Source: an uncultured Synechococcus sp. (GTDB lineage: Bacteria; Cyanobacteriota; Cyanobacteriia; PCC-6307; Cyanobiaceae). From it: a DNA stretch of 12,970 nucleotides. This document shows, piece by piece, positions 1 through 7,211 of this stretch. The position numbers were made by a program, and so were the translations under genes. The stretch covers positions 1-12,970 of the forward strand of contig CAJWAH010000023.1 of NCBI GenBank assembly GCA_913020095.1, read 5' to 3'. The notes beneath the pieces are model-generated. The model saw nothing but the letters and a program-made list of their open reading frames with translations, was not told where the DNA came from and did no database searches. Every line of letters starts with the position of its first letter. Position 1 is the first letter of the stretch.

Positions 1-1691
1 AGCGACGGGCAGCACCAGGGGGCATAGGCCGTCTCCTCAGCCGCCAAGGCATTGGCCCCAGGCTCAGCGCTGAGCTGCACCGGCGTGGTGACCTCGCGCA
101 ATTGCTGCTGCAGCACCCGGCTGCGATCGGTGCCGGCAAACGCAGCAGCCAGGGCTTGGGCGGCCGGGGCATTGCCATCACTGCCCAACTCGAGCGGGAT
201 GTCCAAGCCAACTGCCAGCTTCACCAGATCGTTGAGTTGGCCGGGATCAGGCGCCCCATGGGTGAGGAAGAGGCCAGGCAGCTCCAGGGCCGCAAAGTGG
301 CGACCAAGGGCCTGCTCAGCCGGGCGCAGCAGCTCCCGAAGCCAATGCAAGGGTTGATCCACCGACCAGGCCGGCAACCATCCCTGCCAGCGTTGATCAG
401 GCAGACCCGAGGCCAGCTCCGCCAGGGGCTCCAGCGGAGGCACAGGCAGATCCAATTCCAGGCCACCGGTGGCCAGCCGTTGCTGGCGCAGCAGCTCCAC
501 CAACGCCTGAAGCTGCTCGAGCAGGGGCAGGTGTTCCTTCAGGCTCTTGAGGGCAGCGGGGGTGGTGCGGGCTTTGGGCTTGCGGGCCAGCAGAGCTGCC
601 AAGCCTTTGCGGTCGAGCACCCCATCGACTTGCACCTGCGAGCGGCAGAAGCGGAAGTGCTGCAGCGTGCCATCGGCGCTGAGATCCAAGGCCACCGAGA
701 GGGCATCTTGGCTTTTTCCTGCCGCCAAGGCCGCCGCCTTGTGGAGTGTTCCTGGCAGCAGCGAAATCCAGCTGCTGCCAAGGCTGAGGGCTTCGCCGTG
801 CTGACGCAACCAACGCTCCAGGGGTGATTCCAAGGCCAAGCGTTCCGCCACGCTCGGGGTATGCACCCACAGCCGTTGCGCACCATCGTCGAGAGCTTCC
901 AGGGAGACAGCAGGAAGCAGTGGTGCATCTTTGGCGCTCCACCCCTGCAAGAGCACGGTGGGAAGCGCGGTCAGATCGTCACGACCTGATTCAGCTGGAA
1001 CTTTGAGGCTGGCACGACCGCTAAAGCCACTGGTGTTGAGGCGATGGCGCGCCAACAGCAGCTCACAATCATCGGCTTCTGAACCCTGAACCTTGAGGGA
1101 ACGGGACACATGGCCCTGGGCCGGGAACTGGCCCACCGGGAAGCGGTCGAGGCTGACCTCCACCACGGCGGTGTCACTGGTTTCCGCGTGGGCGGCGTCC
1201 GTTTCCGGAAGCTGAATGGCCGCATGCAGCCGGTCGTCGAGGGGGACAGCCACCAGCTGCTCAGCCTGGCGCTCCACCTGGGCCAAGACCGTGGTGTTGG
1301 CCCGCTCGAGGATGCACTGAACCACCCCCTCTGGAGATCGCCGCCTGCCCCCTTCGCGGGTGACTTTGACCAGAACCCGATCACCATTCCAGGCATGGTT
1401 GAGCTGGTGATCCCTCAAATAAACGTCTTCACCGCCGTCTTCTCGCAAGGCAAAACAGAAGCCTTTGCTGGAGGAGCGCACCCGGGCTTCAAAGATGGCG
1501 TCATTGGGCGCGCGACTGATTCCCTCCTCCCCGCTGGCGATCACGCCCACCTTGGCGAGCGCTTGCAGGGCCAATTCCAGTTGGGCCTTCTCAACCGCGG
1601 TTTTGAGGGCCAGCTTCTTCTCCAGATTTGTCAGCGGCAGCACCGCGTCCCCCCGCAGCTGATCCAGCAGATCGGAGACGGAAAATTTCAT
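1..1691 (-). CDS. RNase II/RNase R-like (RNB-domain) protein, 3' part beyond window, probably catalytically inactive
   Basis: The frame is open without a stop from the ATG at 1691 to the left edge, giving 563 codons of a longer protein. It begins MKFSVSDLLDQL. Residues about 65-165 look like the cold-shock/OB domain of RNase R (KGFCFAL, then GDRVLVKV, then a VVQCILER segment). An RNB-like region follows: DLTALP near 240, WVHTPSV near 275 in place of the usual VHIADV, a SLLPGTL segment matching the family's MLP..L, and ALSVALDLSADGT. RNase II/R enzymes degrade RNA 3' to 5' using four clustered Asp residues. Aligned to E. coli RNase II with a constant offset of 48, D201, D207, D209 and D210 become Gln249, Asp255, Pro257 and Leu258, so three of four are lost. 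The fold is recognisable; exonuclease activity is doubtful. It may instead be an RNA-binding or regulatory protein. It is the last visible gene of the leftward cluster, 50 bases after the second GDT1 gene. Confidence 0.85.
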   Translation of the reverse strand, partial: MKFSVSDLLDQLRGDAVLPLTNLEKKLALKTAVEKAQLELALQALAKVGVIASGEEGISRAPNDAIFEARVRSSSKGFCFALREDGGEDVYLRDHQLNHAWNGDRVLVKVTREGGRRRSPEGVVQCILERANTTVLAQVERQAEQLVAVPLDDRLHAAIQLPETDAAHAETSDTAVVEVSLDRFPVGQFPAQGHVSRSLKVQGSEADDCELLLARHRLNTSGFSGRASLKVPAESGRDDLTALPTVLLQGWSAKDAPLLPAVSLEALDDGAQRLWVHTPSVAERLALESPLERWLRQHGEALSLGSSWISLLPGTLHKAAALAAGKSQDALSVALDLSADGTLQHFRFCRSQVQVDGVLDRKGLAALLARKPKARTTPAALKSLKEHLPLLEQLQALVELLRQQRLATGGLELDLPVPPLEPLAELASGLPDQRWQGWLPAWSVDQPLHWLRELLRPAEQALGRHFAALELPGLFLTHGAPDPGQLNDLVKLAVGLDIPLELGSDGNAPAAQALAAAFAGTDRSRVLQQQLREVTTPVQLSAEPGANALAAEETAYAPWCCPS

Positions 1692-1741
1692 GCGTGAGCC
1701 ATCACAGGCTGGGGTGTAGAGCGTCAGCCTGACAACCCAGT

Positions 1742-2059
1742 TTAGTTATGGGGCGAGCCATCACTAGCCGAGGCCGCCCAAAGCAGGCGAGCACCAATCA
1801 CAAGGAAGCCCACCGCCGCCAGAAGCTGCAACAACTCAGCTGGCACCACTTGGGCCAGCGAGCCACCAGCCAAGGCCCCAATCAAGCTGGCCAAAACCAG
1901 GGCCGAAGCACTGGCGACAAACACCACCACTGGGGACTTGCTCGTGCCGCTGATTGCCACGGTGGCCAGCTGGGTTTTATCGCCGAGTTCCGCTAAGAAC
2001 ACCGCCAAAAAGGTGGAACCCACCAAGGCGAGATCAGCGCTGGAGAAAGGAGTTGGCAT
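1742..2059 (-). CDS. Half-size GDT1/UPF0016 family cation transporter (second of a tandem pair)
   Basis: The product is a 105-residue hydrophobic protein with about three membrane helices and one copy of the GDT1 signature E-x-G-D-K-T (Glu24 to Thr29, in helix 1). GDT1/TMEM165 proteins usually carry two such repeats in about 200 residues and export Mn2+ or Ca2+ in exchange for protons. Single-repeat members are expected to pair up. The ATG at 2059 lies 3 bases after the stop of the other half-size gene, so the two are almost certainly translated from one message and probably form a heterodimer. In cyanobacteria, GDT1 proteins (Mnx and the half-size hemi-exchangers of Synechocystis) export manganese; the metal here is inferred from that. 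Family assignment is firm and substrate is moderately sure. Confidence 0.9.
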   Translation of the reverse strand: MPTPFSSADLALVGSTFLAVFLAELGDKTQLATVAISGTSKSPVVVFVASASALVLASLIGALAGGSLAQVVPAELLQLLAAVGFLVIGARLLWAASASDGSPHN

Positions 2060-2062
2060 CGC

Positions 2063-2395
2063 TCAGCTCGGCAGCAACTGAACCAGGGCACGACCACCAA
2101 TGGCCGCCCCCAAAATCACCATCAAACCGCCCGCCAACCGCTCCAACTGCCGCGGCGGCACATGACGCGACAACCATTGCCCCAACAGCACACCCACCAG
2201 TGATGTGCTCACCAGAGCCAACGCGGCGCCCACAAACACCAGCAGGGGCCGGCCGGATTGGGCTGACAACAACAGCGTGGCCAATTGGGTCTTATCGCCC
2301 AGCTCCGCCAGAAACACGGTGGTGAAGGTGGAGACAAACAACACCCAACGCCCAGTGGGCTGAGGATTACTGGCTTGAGGGGGAACCTCCACCAC
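2063..2395 (-). CDS. Half-size GDT1/UPF0016 family cation transporter (first of a tandem pair)
   Basis: This is a second single-repeat GDT1 protein, with the signature ELGDKT at residues 31-36 after a membrane segment ([11 protein letters not shown]), then two more hydrophobic helices. The frame stays open upstream to 2722, but that part is antiparallel coding noise inside the cysteine-cluster gene. No ATG lies near the conserved region. The best starts are two adjacent GTG codons (2395 or 2392), giving about 110 residues, close to the partner's 105. The start therefore overlaps the end of the upstream gene (stop at 2367) by roughly 29 bases, suggesting translational coupling. The likely role is as one subunit of a Mn2+ (possibly Ca2+)/H+ exchanger with the following gene. 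The exact start is uncertain; a GTG nearer helix 1 is also possible. Confidence 0.87.
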   Translation of the reverse strand: MVEVPPQASNPQPTGRWVLFVSTFTTVFLAELGDKTQLATLLLSAQSGRPLLVFVGAALALVSTSLVGVLLGQWLSRHVPPRQLERLAGGLMVILGAAIGGRALVQLLPS

Positions 2396-2750
2396 CTTGG
2401 TTGTTTCGGATGGCCCGCTCAAATCGGCGCATTTCAAGGCTGCGCCCACCGTATTCGACACGGATTTGCTGGCGGCAGCAATCGATGGCGAAGGAATCCT
2501 GGTGCTGGGCAGCCACCTCAAAGCGTTGAGCCAATTGGTCGACCCGGCAAAAGTTCGGCCGCTCGCTGTAGATCCGGCAGGAGCGGGCACCGGTGTCGTA
2601 GTGAATGCACCAGCCATCGGGCCCCACCATCTCCAGATACTGGGCTTTCTCCTCAGGGCTGAGGGCGTCCAAGGCCTCGCCACGCTGTTCGGGATCGAGG
2701 CGGCAGCAGGCACCACAGCCACTGATGCACTGCCAGCTGTGACAGGCCAT
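2367..2750 (-). CDS. YkgJ-family cysteine-cluster protein
   Basis: The product is about 127 residues long, starting at the ATG at 2750; a GTG directly before it at 2753 is the alternative. It is rich in Cys. Near the N terminus it has C-x4-C-x3-C-x2-CC (MACHSWQC, then SGCGACC). Further along are GWCIHY, then [15 protein letters not shown]. This is the pattern of the YkgJ/UPF0153 family, a putative zinc- or iron-sulfur-binding family of unknown biochemical function. A later DCCRQQ adds two more Cys. The C terminus is Gly/Ser rich and overlaps the start of the first GDT1 gene, so it heads the leftward operon. Co-location with metal exporters fits a metal-related role, but that is inference. It diverges from psb30 across 78 bases. 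Confidence 0.85.
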   Translation of the reverse strand: MACHSWQCISGCGACCRLDPEQRGEALDALSPEEKAQYLEMVGPDGWCIHYDTGARSCRIYSERPNFCRVDQLAQRFEVAAQHQDSFAIDCCRQQIRVEYGGRSLEMRRFERAIRNNQGGGGSPSSQ

Positions 2751-2772
2751 CACAGCCTGTGGGCCATCACAG
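2745..2772. repeat. Two direct copies of an 11-base motif at the ykgJ start
   Basis: The plus-strand motif ggccatcacag occurs at 2745-2755 and again at 2762-2772, a spacing of 17 bases. A close copy, gccatcacagg, lies at 1698-1708 just upstream of the RNB gene. The first copy contains the GTG/ATG start codons of the cysteine-cluster gene in reverse. It could be a regulatory site shared by two leftward genes or a chance repeat in GC-rich sequence; I cannot tell which. Confidence 0.4.
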
Positions 2773-2828
2773 GCCAGTTCGGCAGCAAAGCCCGTAAAGT
2801 CACAGGGATTGCATCACTGCCGCTCGCC

Positions 2829-2936
2829 ATGGGCATCGATTTCTCCCTGATTGCCAACTTCGCAGCCCTGGCTCTGATTGCCCTGGCTGGTCCGGCTGTG
2901 GTCTTCATCCTTTTCTACCGCCGCGGCGCCCTCTGA
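2829..2936 (+). CDS. psb30: Photosystem II protein Psb30 (Ycf12)
   Basis: This is a very short gene of 35 codons, ATG at 2829 and TGA at 2934. The product starts [11 protein letters not shown], continues as a single hydrophobic helix (about residues 7-29) containing LAGPAVVF, and ends FYRRGAL. That is the layout of Psb30/Ycf12: one membrane helix and a basic C terminus. Psb30 is a low-molecular-mass subunit at the edge of the photosystem II core, near cytochrome b559 and PsbJ, and helps stabilise the complex. The ATG was chosen because the longer open frame upstream runs through the antisense of the cysteine-cluster gene. The gene ends 4 bases before the stop of the convergent ClC gene. Confidence 0.9.
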   Translation: MGIDFSLIANFAALALIALAGPAVVFILFYRRGAL

Positions 2937-2940
2937 GGCC

Positions 2941-4248
2941 TTACGCCTTCGGCAATTCCGGTTCTTCTGGCAAATCGTCCTTACCGAGGAACATCTCGGT
3001 GAGGGCGTGATAGATCGGCTTGGGTTGCAACCAGCGGCTGATGTAGGCCGCCATGGCGCTGGTGACTAGTAGGCCGGGGACGCAATCCAAGGCGCCGGTC
3101 AGCTTCAAGGTGAACAGCGCCGCAAAGATCGGCAGTTGGGTGGCCCCGGCCAGACCACCAGCCATGCCACAAATCATGCCGATCAAGCCGGTGTGACCGC
3201 TGAACCAAGGCATCACAACGGCACCGGTCACGCCACCAAAGGCCAGGGCCGGGTCGATCAAGCCACCGGGGATGCCTGAACCCAGCACCAAAATTGGGCC
3301 CAAGACCCGCTCGCCGATCACGGCAAGGCCTGACCACAACGGCACCTCACCAGCGTTGTTGATGATGTCGTGCAGAACAGCGGAACCTTCCCCCAACACC
3401 CGGGGGTTCCCCAGGGCCATCAACACCATCCCCACGCCCAGCAGCAGGCCCATCGGCAACGGGTAGCGAACAGCCAGAGGCGCCACCTTGCGGGTGAAGG
3501 TGAGCAGCAGAAAGCTGAACAGCGCTCCGATCAACCCGCAGGCCACACCAACTGGCAGGGCCAACAGCATCTGCATGGGGCCTTCCACCAGCATCGGCAG
3601 CTCGCCGTAAGCAAACGTGGGCTGCCCGCCATAGGCCGCCACCAGGGAAGCCAGCAGGGCGACCGGCAGCGAGGACCAAACCAGCGGCAAGTTGAAGCGC
3701 TTCAGCAGATCTTCTGCTGAAAACAGAATCGCTACCAACGGCGTGTTGAAGCCTGCAGCCAAGCCAGCGCCACCGGCAGCGGCCAACAGAACAGGCATGC
3801 CAATCTCCCGCAGGGGGCCTTTGAGGCTGCGGCGCATCAGCCAAACCGCGCTGGCGCCAACAAAGACAACCGGTCCTTCACGGCCGATCGGCAGCAAGCA
3901 GCCAGCGGCAATCGACCAGAGCACCAGCCGCGAGAGCAGGGGCCGCAAGCCCAACAACTTGGGAGCGAGCTCAGGGTCTTCGATGCAGGCATCCGCCTGA
4001 GGAATGCCCGAACCAGCTCCAGGCCTGAGCCAGCGCTGCTGCAGCTGCAACACCAGTGGCATCGCCACCAGTGGCAGCAACAGGAACCAACCCAACCCTT
4101 CGCCAAGGGCGAACACATCGGTCAAGACGTGATCGCTAATGCTGTCGATCTCGTTGAGCGGGATGCAAATCACCCCGATCACAAGGCCCAGCAGCATCAA
4201 CGGCAGCAATAACGGCAACCAATTGCGCGGTGCTGAGGCCACAGACAT
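2941..4248 (-). CDS. ClC-family chloride channel / H+-Cl- antiporter
   Basis: The product is a 435-residue membrane protein of the ClC family, close to the normal length of prokaryotic members and without CBS domains. The three anion-pathway motifs are present: GSGIPQ (79-84, the ion-coordinating Ser80), GREGP (122-126, with gating glutamate Glu124) and GSGIPGG further on. The segment FNTPLVAILFSAED (167-180) matches the region of E. coli ClC-ec1 carrying the inner proton glutamate Glu203, where this protein has Asp180. The gating Glu argues for coupled exchange or pH-gated conduction; the Asp may alter proton coupling. It acts in the plasma membrane or possibly the thylakoid, which cannot be told from sequence. 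Its ATG overlaps the recJ stop by one base (TGATG), indicating co-translation with recJ. The C terminus is short and acidic. Confidence 0.93.
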   Translation of the reverse strand: MSVASAPRNWLPLLLPLMLLGLVIGVICIPLNEIDSISDHVLTDVFALGEGLGWFLLLPLVAMPLVLQLQQRWLRPGAGSGIPQADACIEDPELAPKLLGLRPLLSRLVLWSIAAGCLLPIGREGPVVFVGASAVWLMRRSLKGPLREIGMPVLLAAAGGAGLAAGFNTPLVAILFSAEDLLKRFNLPLVWSSLPVALLASLVAAYGGQPTFAYGELPMLVEGPMQMLLALPVGVACGLIGALFSFLLLTFTRKVAPLAVRYPLPMGLLLGVGMVLMALGNPRVLGEGSAVLHDIINNAGEVPLWSGLAVIGERVLGPILVLGSGIPGGLIDPALAFGGVTGAVVMPWFSGHTGLIGMICGMAGGLAGATQLPIFAALFTLKLTGALDCVPGLLVTSAMAAYISRWLQPKPIYHALTEMFLGKDDLPEEPELPKA

Positions 4249-6098
4249 CAGGCAACAAAGCCGAGAGCAACAGCAGCATGCTGCACCAGCTCAGCGGTGT
4301 CGGGGTGGGACTGGACCGGGTCGGAATTGTCACCAGGGGTTTGGGGCCACTGGCAACGCAATTCGCGCCCCTCTGGATTGCGAATCACCAAGGCATCGCC
4401 CTGGCGTTCGCACTGGTAGCAGCGCTGCCGGCGCCAGAGGGTGACCCGTTCCTGCAGGGAGGGGCGCAGGGCCTCCAATTCCAGTTGCAGCCTGGGCTGC
4501 CCTTGCCAGTGGTCTTCCTTGAGGCGAAAGGCCAGATCGAGCGTTGGGCTGCTGGGTTCAGGGCCACTCCAACGCCAGGCAATCGCACTCAATGACCCCG
4601 TCGGAACAGCCAGTTCCAGCAGGAGGTGGCCGCCGCGCAGCAGGCGCTGCCGTTTGACCTTGCAGTGACGAGCCCAAAAAAGTGGGCTGGGGTTAGCAGC
4701 GCCAAACGGTTCCAACCGCCGCAGTTGCTGAAGAAAATCACGGTCGATTTGCTCGAGCGGCAGTAGCGCTTCAGGGCGCACCACCAGGGCATGCTCCCGG
4801 CCCGCAAGCCAGTCGTTGGCCAAGCCATTGAGCCGCTCATGCAGGGCGGCCACCTCGGTGGCCTGCACGGTGAATCCGCCGGCGGCGGGGTGACCGCCAA
4901 AGCGCTCCAACAGATCAGCGCAGGCCTGCAAGGCGGCATCGACAGCAAAACCCTCGGGGGCCCGCACCGACGAGCGCAACCGGCCATCGCCCTCACCAGC
5001 CAATAGGGCGACCGGCAGCCCCCAGCGCTCCACCAAGCGAGCAGCCACGATGCCAATGACGCCGTGGTGCCAATGGTTTTGCGCCAATAAAAGGAAGGCA
5101 GGCCGCTGATCTCCATCGGCTTCCACCAGCGCATTGGCCTCCGCTTCGATGCCATCACAGAGCTCACGCCGCTGCCGGTTCAGCTGTTCGCAGCGTTCCG
5201 CCAGCTCCAGAGCGCGATCGGCATCGGCGGTGGTGAGCAGCTCAACGGCGAGCTGGGGATCGGCCAAGCGACCCACCGCATTGAGGCGCGGAGCCAAGCG
5301 AAAGCCAACCCCTTGGCTATCGATGGGGCGATCCTCCAGACCGGCGAGTTCCGCCAGGGCCCGCAGCCCCGGCAGCTGCGAACGATTCAGCTGCGGCAGG
5401 CCCTCTTGCAGCCAGCGGCGATTCACACCCGTGAGCGGCGCCATGTCGGCGATGGTGCCAATGCAAAACAAATCCAGGGCTGTGCGCAGCGCCTGGGGGT
5501 TGCGCAGGCGCTCGGCCACAGCAGCCGCCAAGACGTAGGCCAAGCCCACACCAGCCAAGCCGCGGTAGGGCGAGCTGGGCGGCGTGAGGGCTGGATGCAG
5601 CAAAGCCAACAGCGGTGGACGCTGCGGCGGGATGGTGTGGTGATCGGTCACGATCACCTCCAACCCCAAAGCATCAGCACGCTCCAAGGCTTCTCGCGCG
5701 CTGATGCCGTTATCGACGGTCACCAGCAGCCTGACGCCCTGCTCCGCCAGGCGCTCCACCATGGCGGCATTGAGGCCATAGCCCTCGCTTTGCCGGCTGG
5801 GAATCGCCGCCTGCGGTTTGGCCCCCAAACGGCTCAGCACCCCCACCAACAAGGCGGTGCTGGTCATGCCATCGGCGTCGTAATCGCCGCAGACCGCCAA
5901 GGCTTGGCCTTCACGGCAGGCCTGCAGCAACCGCTGCACCGCAAGTTCAAGGTCGGGGAAGTGGGCCTTGGCCTCCGGCGCCGGATCGGGCTGCAACAGG
6001 CTTTGCAGCTCCTCTTCGCTTTGCACCCCACGGCGCTGCAGCACCGCCACCAGAGCCGGTGGCAGCGCCAGCGATTGGGTGAGAGCCAGCGGCGGCAA
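4248..6098 (-). CDS. recJ: Single-stranded-DNA-specific exonuclease RecJ
   Basis: RecJ degrades single-stranded DNA 5' to 3' in recombination repair (RecFOR pathway), base excision and mismatch repair. All DHH-family motifs are intact: GDYDADG (71-77), TVDNGIS (127-133), TDHH (151-154), GTIADMAPL (214-222), RLNAVGR (271-277), WHHGVIGIVAARL (343-355) and GGHPAAGGFT (401-410, DHHA1). A C-terminal OB-type region follows, then an extra tail with a CYQC pair. Length from the TTG at 6098 is 616 residues. There is no in-frame ATG: the frame opens after a TAG at 6152-6150 and reads through HWQLPAP, which resembles the start of other RecJ proteins, so translation may begin upstream of 6098, perhaps at ATC 6140 or CTG 6110. 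It is transcribed divergently from cbbY and coupled to the ClC gene downstream. Confidence 0.95.
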   Translation of the reverse strand: MPPLALTQSLALPPALVAVLQRRGVQSEEELQSLLQPDPAPEAKAHFPDLELAVQRLLQACREGQALAVCGDYDADGMTSTALLVGVLSRLGAKPQAAIPSRQSEGYGLNAAMVERLAEQGVRLLVTVDNGISAREALERADALGLEVIVTDHHTIPPQRPPLLALLHPALTPPSSPYRGLAGVGLAYVLAAAVAERLRNPQALRTALDLFCIGTIADMAPLTGVNRRWLQEGLPQLNRSQLPGLRALAELAGLEDRPIDSQGVGFRLAPRLNAVGRLADPQLAVELLTTADADRALELAERCEQLNRQRRELCDGIEAEANALVEADGDQRPAFLLLAQNHWHHGVIGIVAARLVERWGLPVALLAGEGDGRLRSSVRAPEGFAVDAALQACADLLERFGGHPAAGGFTVQATEVAALHERLNGLANDWLAGREHALVVRPEALLPLEQIDRDFLQQLRRLEPFGAANPSPLFWARHCKVKRQRLLRGGHLLLELAVPTGSLSAIAWRWSGPEPSSPTLDLAFRLKEDHWQGQPRLQLELEALRPSLQERVTLWRRQRCYQCERQGDALVIRNPEGRELRCQWPQTPGDNSDPVQSHPDTAELVQHAAVALGFVA

Positions 6099-6173
6099 CG
6101 GGGCCGGCAGCTGCCAATGGGGAGCCGAAGAGGTGCTGATGGGAGCCGCCTAGGGTTCGCGCAATTCCACTGC

Positions 6174-6869
6174 ATGATGCCCCGCCTGCAAGCCCTGCTC
6201 TGGGACGTGGACGGCACCTTGGCTGACACCGAGCAGCAGGGTCATCGGCCAGCCTTCAATGCCGCCTTCGCCGCCGCAGGACTGCCGTGGCATTGGGACA
6301 CCAGCACCTACCAGCGGCTGCTGCATACCAGCGGTGGACGCGAGCGGATCCTGGCCTGGATGGCTGAGGTGGGTGAGCGCGATGAGGGCCTTGCCGCCGA
6401 GCTACACCGCAGCAAACAACAGCACTACAGAGATCTGCTGCGCCAGGGCAGCGTCCCGCTGCGTCCTGGCGTGCTGGCCTTGGCCTGCGACGCGGCAGCC
6501 GCTGGGCTGCAGCAATGGATCGTCACCACCAGCGGGCGCGCTGCCGTGGCAGCGCTGCTCCACAACACACCGGAGCTGGAGGCCTGTTTTGCCGGCTGGA
6601 TTTGCGGCGACGACGTGCAACGCAAAAAACCGGATCCAGAGGCCTACAGCCTCGCCCTGGGGCACTTGAAGCTGCCGGCCTGCGAGGTCTTGGCCATTGA
6701 GGATTCACCCCAAGGCCTGGCCGCCGCCAAGGGCGCTGGGCTTGAGGTGGTGATCACCACAGACAACTGGAGCGGCGGCGCCACAGCCCTTGCCGAGGCC
6801 GCTTTGGTGGTGGAGCATCTCGGCCAGGGGCCTGTGACCCTCAAGCAGCTCAGCGCCCTGTTGCCATGA
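6174..6869 (+). CDS. cbbY: CbbY-type HAD phosphatase (likely xylulose-1,5-bisphosphate phosphatase)
   Basis: The product is a 231-residue HAD subfamily IA hydrolase. Motif I is DVDGT (nucleophile Asp11, acid/base Asp13), motif II is TTSGR (118-122), motif III is RKKPDP (catalytic Lys151 or 152) and motif IV is IEDSPQG (175-181). The cap region, with HRPAFNAAFAAAGL, WHWD and TSGGRERI, closely follows CbbY from Rubisco operons of proteobacteria. CbbY removes the 1-phosphate of xylulose-1,5-bisphosphate, a misfire product that inhibits Rubisco. Substrate is inferred from this resemblance; a general sugar phosphatase is the alternative. Two adjacent ATGs (6174, 6177) could start it. The stop overlaps the Ycf20-like gene by 4 bases (ATGA), so the two are likely co-translated. 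Confidence 0.88.
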   Translation: MMPRLQALLWDVDGTLADTEQQGHRPAFNAAFAAAGLPWHWDTSTYQRLLHTSGGRERILAWMAEVGERDEGLAAELHRSKQQHYRDLLRQGSVPLRPGVLALACDAAAAGLQQWIVTTSGRAAVAALLHNTPELEACFAGWICGDDVQRKKPDPEAYSLALGHLKLPACEVLAIEDSPQGLAAAKGAGLEVVITTDNWSGGATALAEAALVVEHLGQGPVTLKQLSALLP

Positions 6870-7210
6870 CCCAACCGCCGCTGCAAAACACCCGGTTTAA
6901 TCAGCTGCAAACCAGCGTTGGCGAGCGGCTGCTCGGCTGGGTCACAAGACGCTGGCGCGACAAGAGCGTGGCGCTGATCGCCCTGTTTGCCGGCGGATAC
7001 ACAGCAGCCAACGTCACCACGCTTTACCTCAGCCTGCTGAAGGTGCAGAGCGTGGGCGCCCTTGGACTGCTGGTGTTTTTTGAAGTCCTGATCCGGCTGC
7101 GCCAGCGTTACGCCGGCCAGCAGCCTGGATTGGCCTGGATTGCGATCGACAACTTCCGGATCGGGTTTCTCTACCTGATCGTTCTAGAAGCGTTCAAGAT
7201 CGGCAGTTAA
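6866..7210 (+). CDS. Ycf20-like (DUF565) membrane protein
   Basis: The product is a 114-residue protein with a polar N terminus (residues 1-32) and three hydrophobic stretches (about 34-54, 60-77 and 98-112). Features typical of the Ycf20/DUF565 family are the GGYTAANV turn in helix 1, FFEVLIRLRQR after helix 2 and the end DNFRIGFLYLIVLEAFKIGS. The family is found in cyanobacteria and plastids. In algae and plants, Ycf20 relatives are linked to non-photochemical quenching, but the biochemical role is unknown. The ATG at 6866 overlaps the cbbY stop, and the gene ends one base before the stop of convergent rpmF. Family assignment is by recognition of pattern, not by search. Confidence 0.8.
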   Translation: MTQPPLQNTRFNQLQTSVGERLLGWVTRRWRDKSVALIALFAGGYTAANVTTLYLSLLKVQSVGALGLLVFFEVLIRLRQRYAGQQPGLAWIAIDNFRIGFLYLIVLEAFKIGS

Positions 7211-7211
7211 C

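Noticed and set aside
102..827. Plus-strand open frames across the RNB gene (also 1110-1697)
   Set aside because: The minus-strand frame gives a recognisable cold-shock plus RNB protein over the whole stretch; the plus-strand products have no recognisable domain.
1692..1741. Possible terminator between the second GDT1 gene and the RNB gene
   Set aside because: The only symmetry is GTCAG-G-CTGAC, whose one-base spacer cannot form a hairpin loop, and no T run follows.
2396..2722. Upstream extension of the first GDT1 gene to 219 residues
   Set aside because: The added part overlaps the conserved Cys motifs of the YkgJ-type gene in another frame and does not resemble a GDT1 repeat.
2397..2828. 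Upstream extension of psb30 to a 179-residue protein
   Set aside because: The extension is antisense to the cysteine-cluster gene; Psb30 is normally about 33-35 residues and has its own ATG at 2829.
2754..2828. Possible tRNA or small RNA in the ykgJ/psb30 gap
   Set aside because: No cloverleaf or T-loop sequence can be drawn; only the short repeats noted are present.
5313..6173. Long plus-strand open frame running into cbbY (a 518-residue reading)
   Set aside because: It lies antisense to the well-conserved recJ and its product is Gln/Arg/His-rich with no motifs; the HAD domain begins only at the ATG at 6174.
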